5,496 nt of DNA. Source: an uncultured Gemmatimonadota bacterium. Its GTDB lineage: Bacteria; Gemmatimonadota; Gemmatimonadetes; Gemmatimonadales; Gemmatimonadaceae. Below the pieces are notes generated by a model, which was not told where the DNA came from, searched no databases, and saw nothing but the letters and a program-made list of their open reading frames with translations. This document shows positions 4,681 through 5,496 of the stretch, one piece after another; positions within the stretch are counted from its first letter, which is position 1, and each line of letters starts with the position of its first letter. The translations under genes were made by a program, and so were the position numbers. Location: positions 1 through 5,496 of the forward strand of contig CAMLEQ010000278.1 in NCBI GenBank assembly GCA_946479015.1, in the 5' to 3' direction.

Positions 4681-5370
4681 TCACTCTCCTCGCCCGATGC
4701 GCCCGAAAAAGCGGTCCAGCTCCGCGCGCTCGTCGGGGGCGCAGTCCGACGCGTGCCGTTCGGCGGCCGCGCGGAGCCGCGCCCGCAGGCGCGAGATCCG
4801 CTTGGAGGCCGCCGCCTGAGCGATCCCCAGCCACCCCGCGATCTCGCGGTGCGTGATCCCGTGGGCCAGCCACCCCACCACGCGGCGCTCATCCTCCTCC
4901 AGCTCGGCGTCGAGCGCGGCGGCCAGGCGCGCGAGCGCGGGGGAGAGCGACGGCGGCTCCCAGGCGGCGCCGCGGCTCGCGCGCACGCTGCCCGCGGAGC
5001 AGAGCGGGAGCACCGCGCGCTCGTGATGCGTGTCCATCTCCACGAGCGCCCGCTCGCTCCACCGGCGCCGCCGCGCGGCATCGCGCCGCGCGTTCGCCGC
5101 CCGGTGCCGGAGCGACGTCACGAGGTACCCCTCCAGCGACCGGGGCGCCTTCGCCTCCGGCGCCACGAGCCGCGCGGCGACGTCGCACAGCACGTCCGTC
5201 GCGAGCGCGTCGCGCTCCCACACGTCCACCCCCGCCGCGCGCGCGGCGCGCAGCAGCACGGGATGGAAGCGCGCCACGAACTCGGCGTACGCCCGCTCGT
5301 CGTCGCGCCGCATCGCGAGCAGCAACTCGCGCTCCGCCATCTCCCGATACCGCCGACCACCACTCGCCAC
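4681..5370 (-). CDS. ECF-like sigma-70 family RNA polymerase sigma factor
   Basis: A 229-residue protein from GTG at 5370, or 219 from ATG at 5340. Sigma region 2 covers about residues 14-105 (GTG numbering): ERELLLAMRRDDERAYAEFV, a DALATDVLCDVAARLV helix in place of the DLxQE-type segment, then RSLEGYLVTSLRHRAANARR with a basic stretch DAARRRRW. A Ser/Ala-rich linker follows. Region 4 is at about 150-202, with the helix-turn-helix LAHGITHREIAGWLGIAQAAASKRISRLRARLR. No region 1 or 3 is seen, as in ECF factors. The GTG start has GGAG 7 nt upstream and gives a 30-nt leader from the predicted promoter; at the ATG the GGGAG abuts the codon, too close to serve it. The stop lies 2 bp before the S24 gene. 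No ordinary zinc-binding or membrane anti-sigma gene is adjacent. The sigma group was not assigned. Confidence 0.9.
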   Translation of the reverse strand: MASGGRRYREMAERELLLAMRRDDERAYAEFVARFHPVLLRAARAAGVDVWERDALATDVLCDVAARLVAPEAKAPRSLEGYLVTSLRHRAANARRDAARRRRWSERALVEMDTHHERAVLPLCSAGSVRASRGAAWEPPSLSPALARLAAALDAELEEDERRVVGWLAHGITHREIAGWLGIAQAAASKRISRLRARLRAAAERHASDCAPDERAELDRFFGRIGRGE

Positions 5371-5406
5371 GCTCCCTCTCCAGGCTCCGATCAATCAGGG
5401 GACACC

Positions 5407-5435
5407 AGTATGGGACCGAACGGAGACCGAAACAA
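5407..5435 (-). promoter_or_regulatory. Candidate promoter of the sigma factor-S24 operon
   Basis: TTGTTT (5435-5430, three of six -35 matches) and CATACT (5412-5407, four of six -10 matches) are separated by 17 nt on the minus strand. Transcription would start near 5400, about 30 nt before the GTG at 5370. The -10 shares ATACT with the arsR promoter. The region is only 77 bp from the contig end, so further upstream sites may be missing. Confidence 0.4.
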
Positions 5436-5447
5436 GGGGCCGGAGGT

Positions 5448-5496
<49 letters not shown>

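Noticed and set aside
5338..5340. ATG at 5340 as the sigma-factor start
   Set aside because: It fits the domain boundary, but GGGAG directly abuts the codon; GTG at 5370 has a properly spaced GGAG and suits the predicted transcript start. Not fully excluded.

Overview
This is a contig-end piece of a high-GC bacterial chromosome. Coding strands show strong third-position G/C bias, and many false open frames lie antisense to real genes. Nothing seen fixes the phylum. A soil-type lineage such as Gemmatimonadota, Acidobacteriota or Myxococcota would fit, but that is a guess. No rRNA, tRNA, CRISPR array, insertion sequence or phage gene is visible. The right edge is a run of 49 G (5448-5496), which looks like a read or assembly artefact.

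Left block (1-2050, all minus strand), in transcription order: an ArsR-family repressor (2050-1679), a membrane-anchored SRPBCC protein (1558-977), a four-helix DoxX-family membrane protein (910-419), and a YCII/DGPF-domain protein (298 to beyond the left edge). A sigma-70-like promoter and an 11-bp direct repeat overlap the arsR start, suggesting a leaderless, self-controlled transcript. The same bipartite element, TGTCGA-N17-CGAC, lies upstream of both doxX and the YCII gene. It resembles the promoter proposed for ECF42 sigma factors, the group tied to DGPF proteins. The block therefore looks doubly controlled: ArsR at the front and an ECF sigma factor at two internal promoters. The sigma gene may lie just past the left edge.

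Middle block (2093-3909): a SAM-dependent methyltransferase with an N-terminal CxxC...CxxC zinc-binding module (minus, 3118-2114) is divergent from a LigT-like 2H phosphoesterase (plus, 3379-3909). The 260-bp gap between them holds a nested inverted repeat: imperfect 45-46 nt outer arms and perfect 17-nt inner arms. Each outer arm reads outward to the neighbouring gene, so both genes have a copy of the same upstream element. Neither start codon has a good ribosome binding site, and both follow a run of C.

Right block (3917-5435, minus strand): an ECF-like sigma-70 factor (5370-4681) is followed after 2 bp by a LexA/UmuD-type S24 peptidase-fold protein (4678-3917). The S24 protein keeps the Ser/Lys dyad and an Ala-Gly pair at the same spacing as LexA, but its N-terminal half is not a recognisable LexA DNA-binding domain. 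Coupling a sigma factor to a self-cleaving partner suggests a damage-responsive sigma switch. This is the most promising candidate for an undescribed system here, but its function is inferred from gene order and motifs only.
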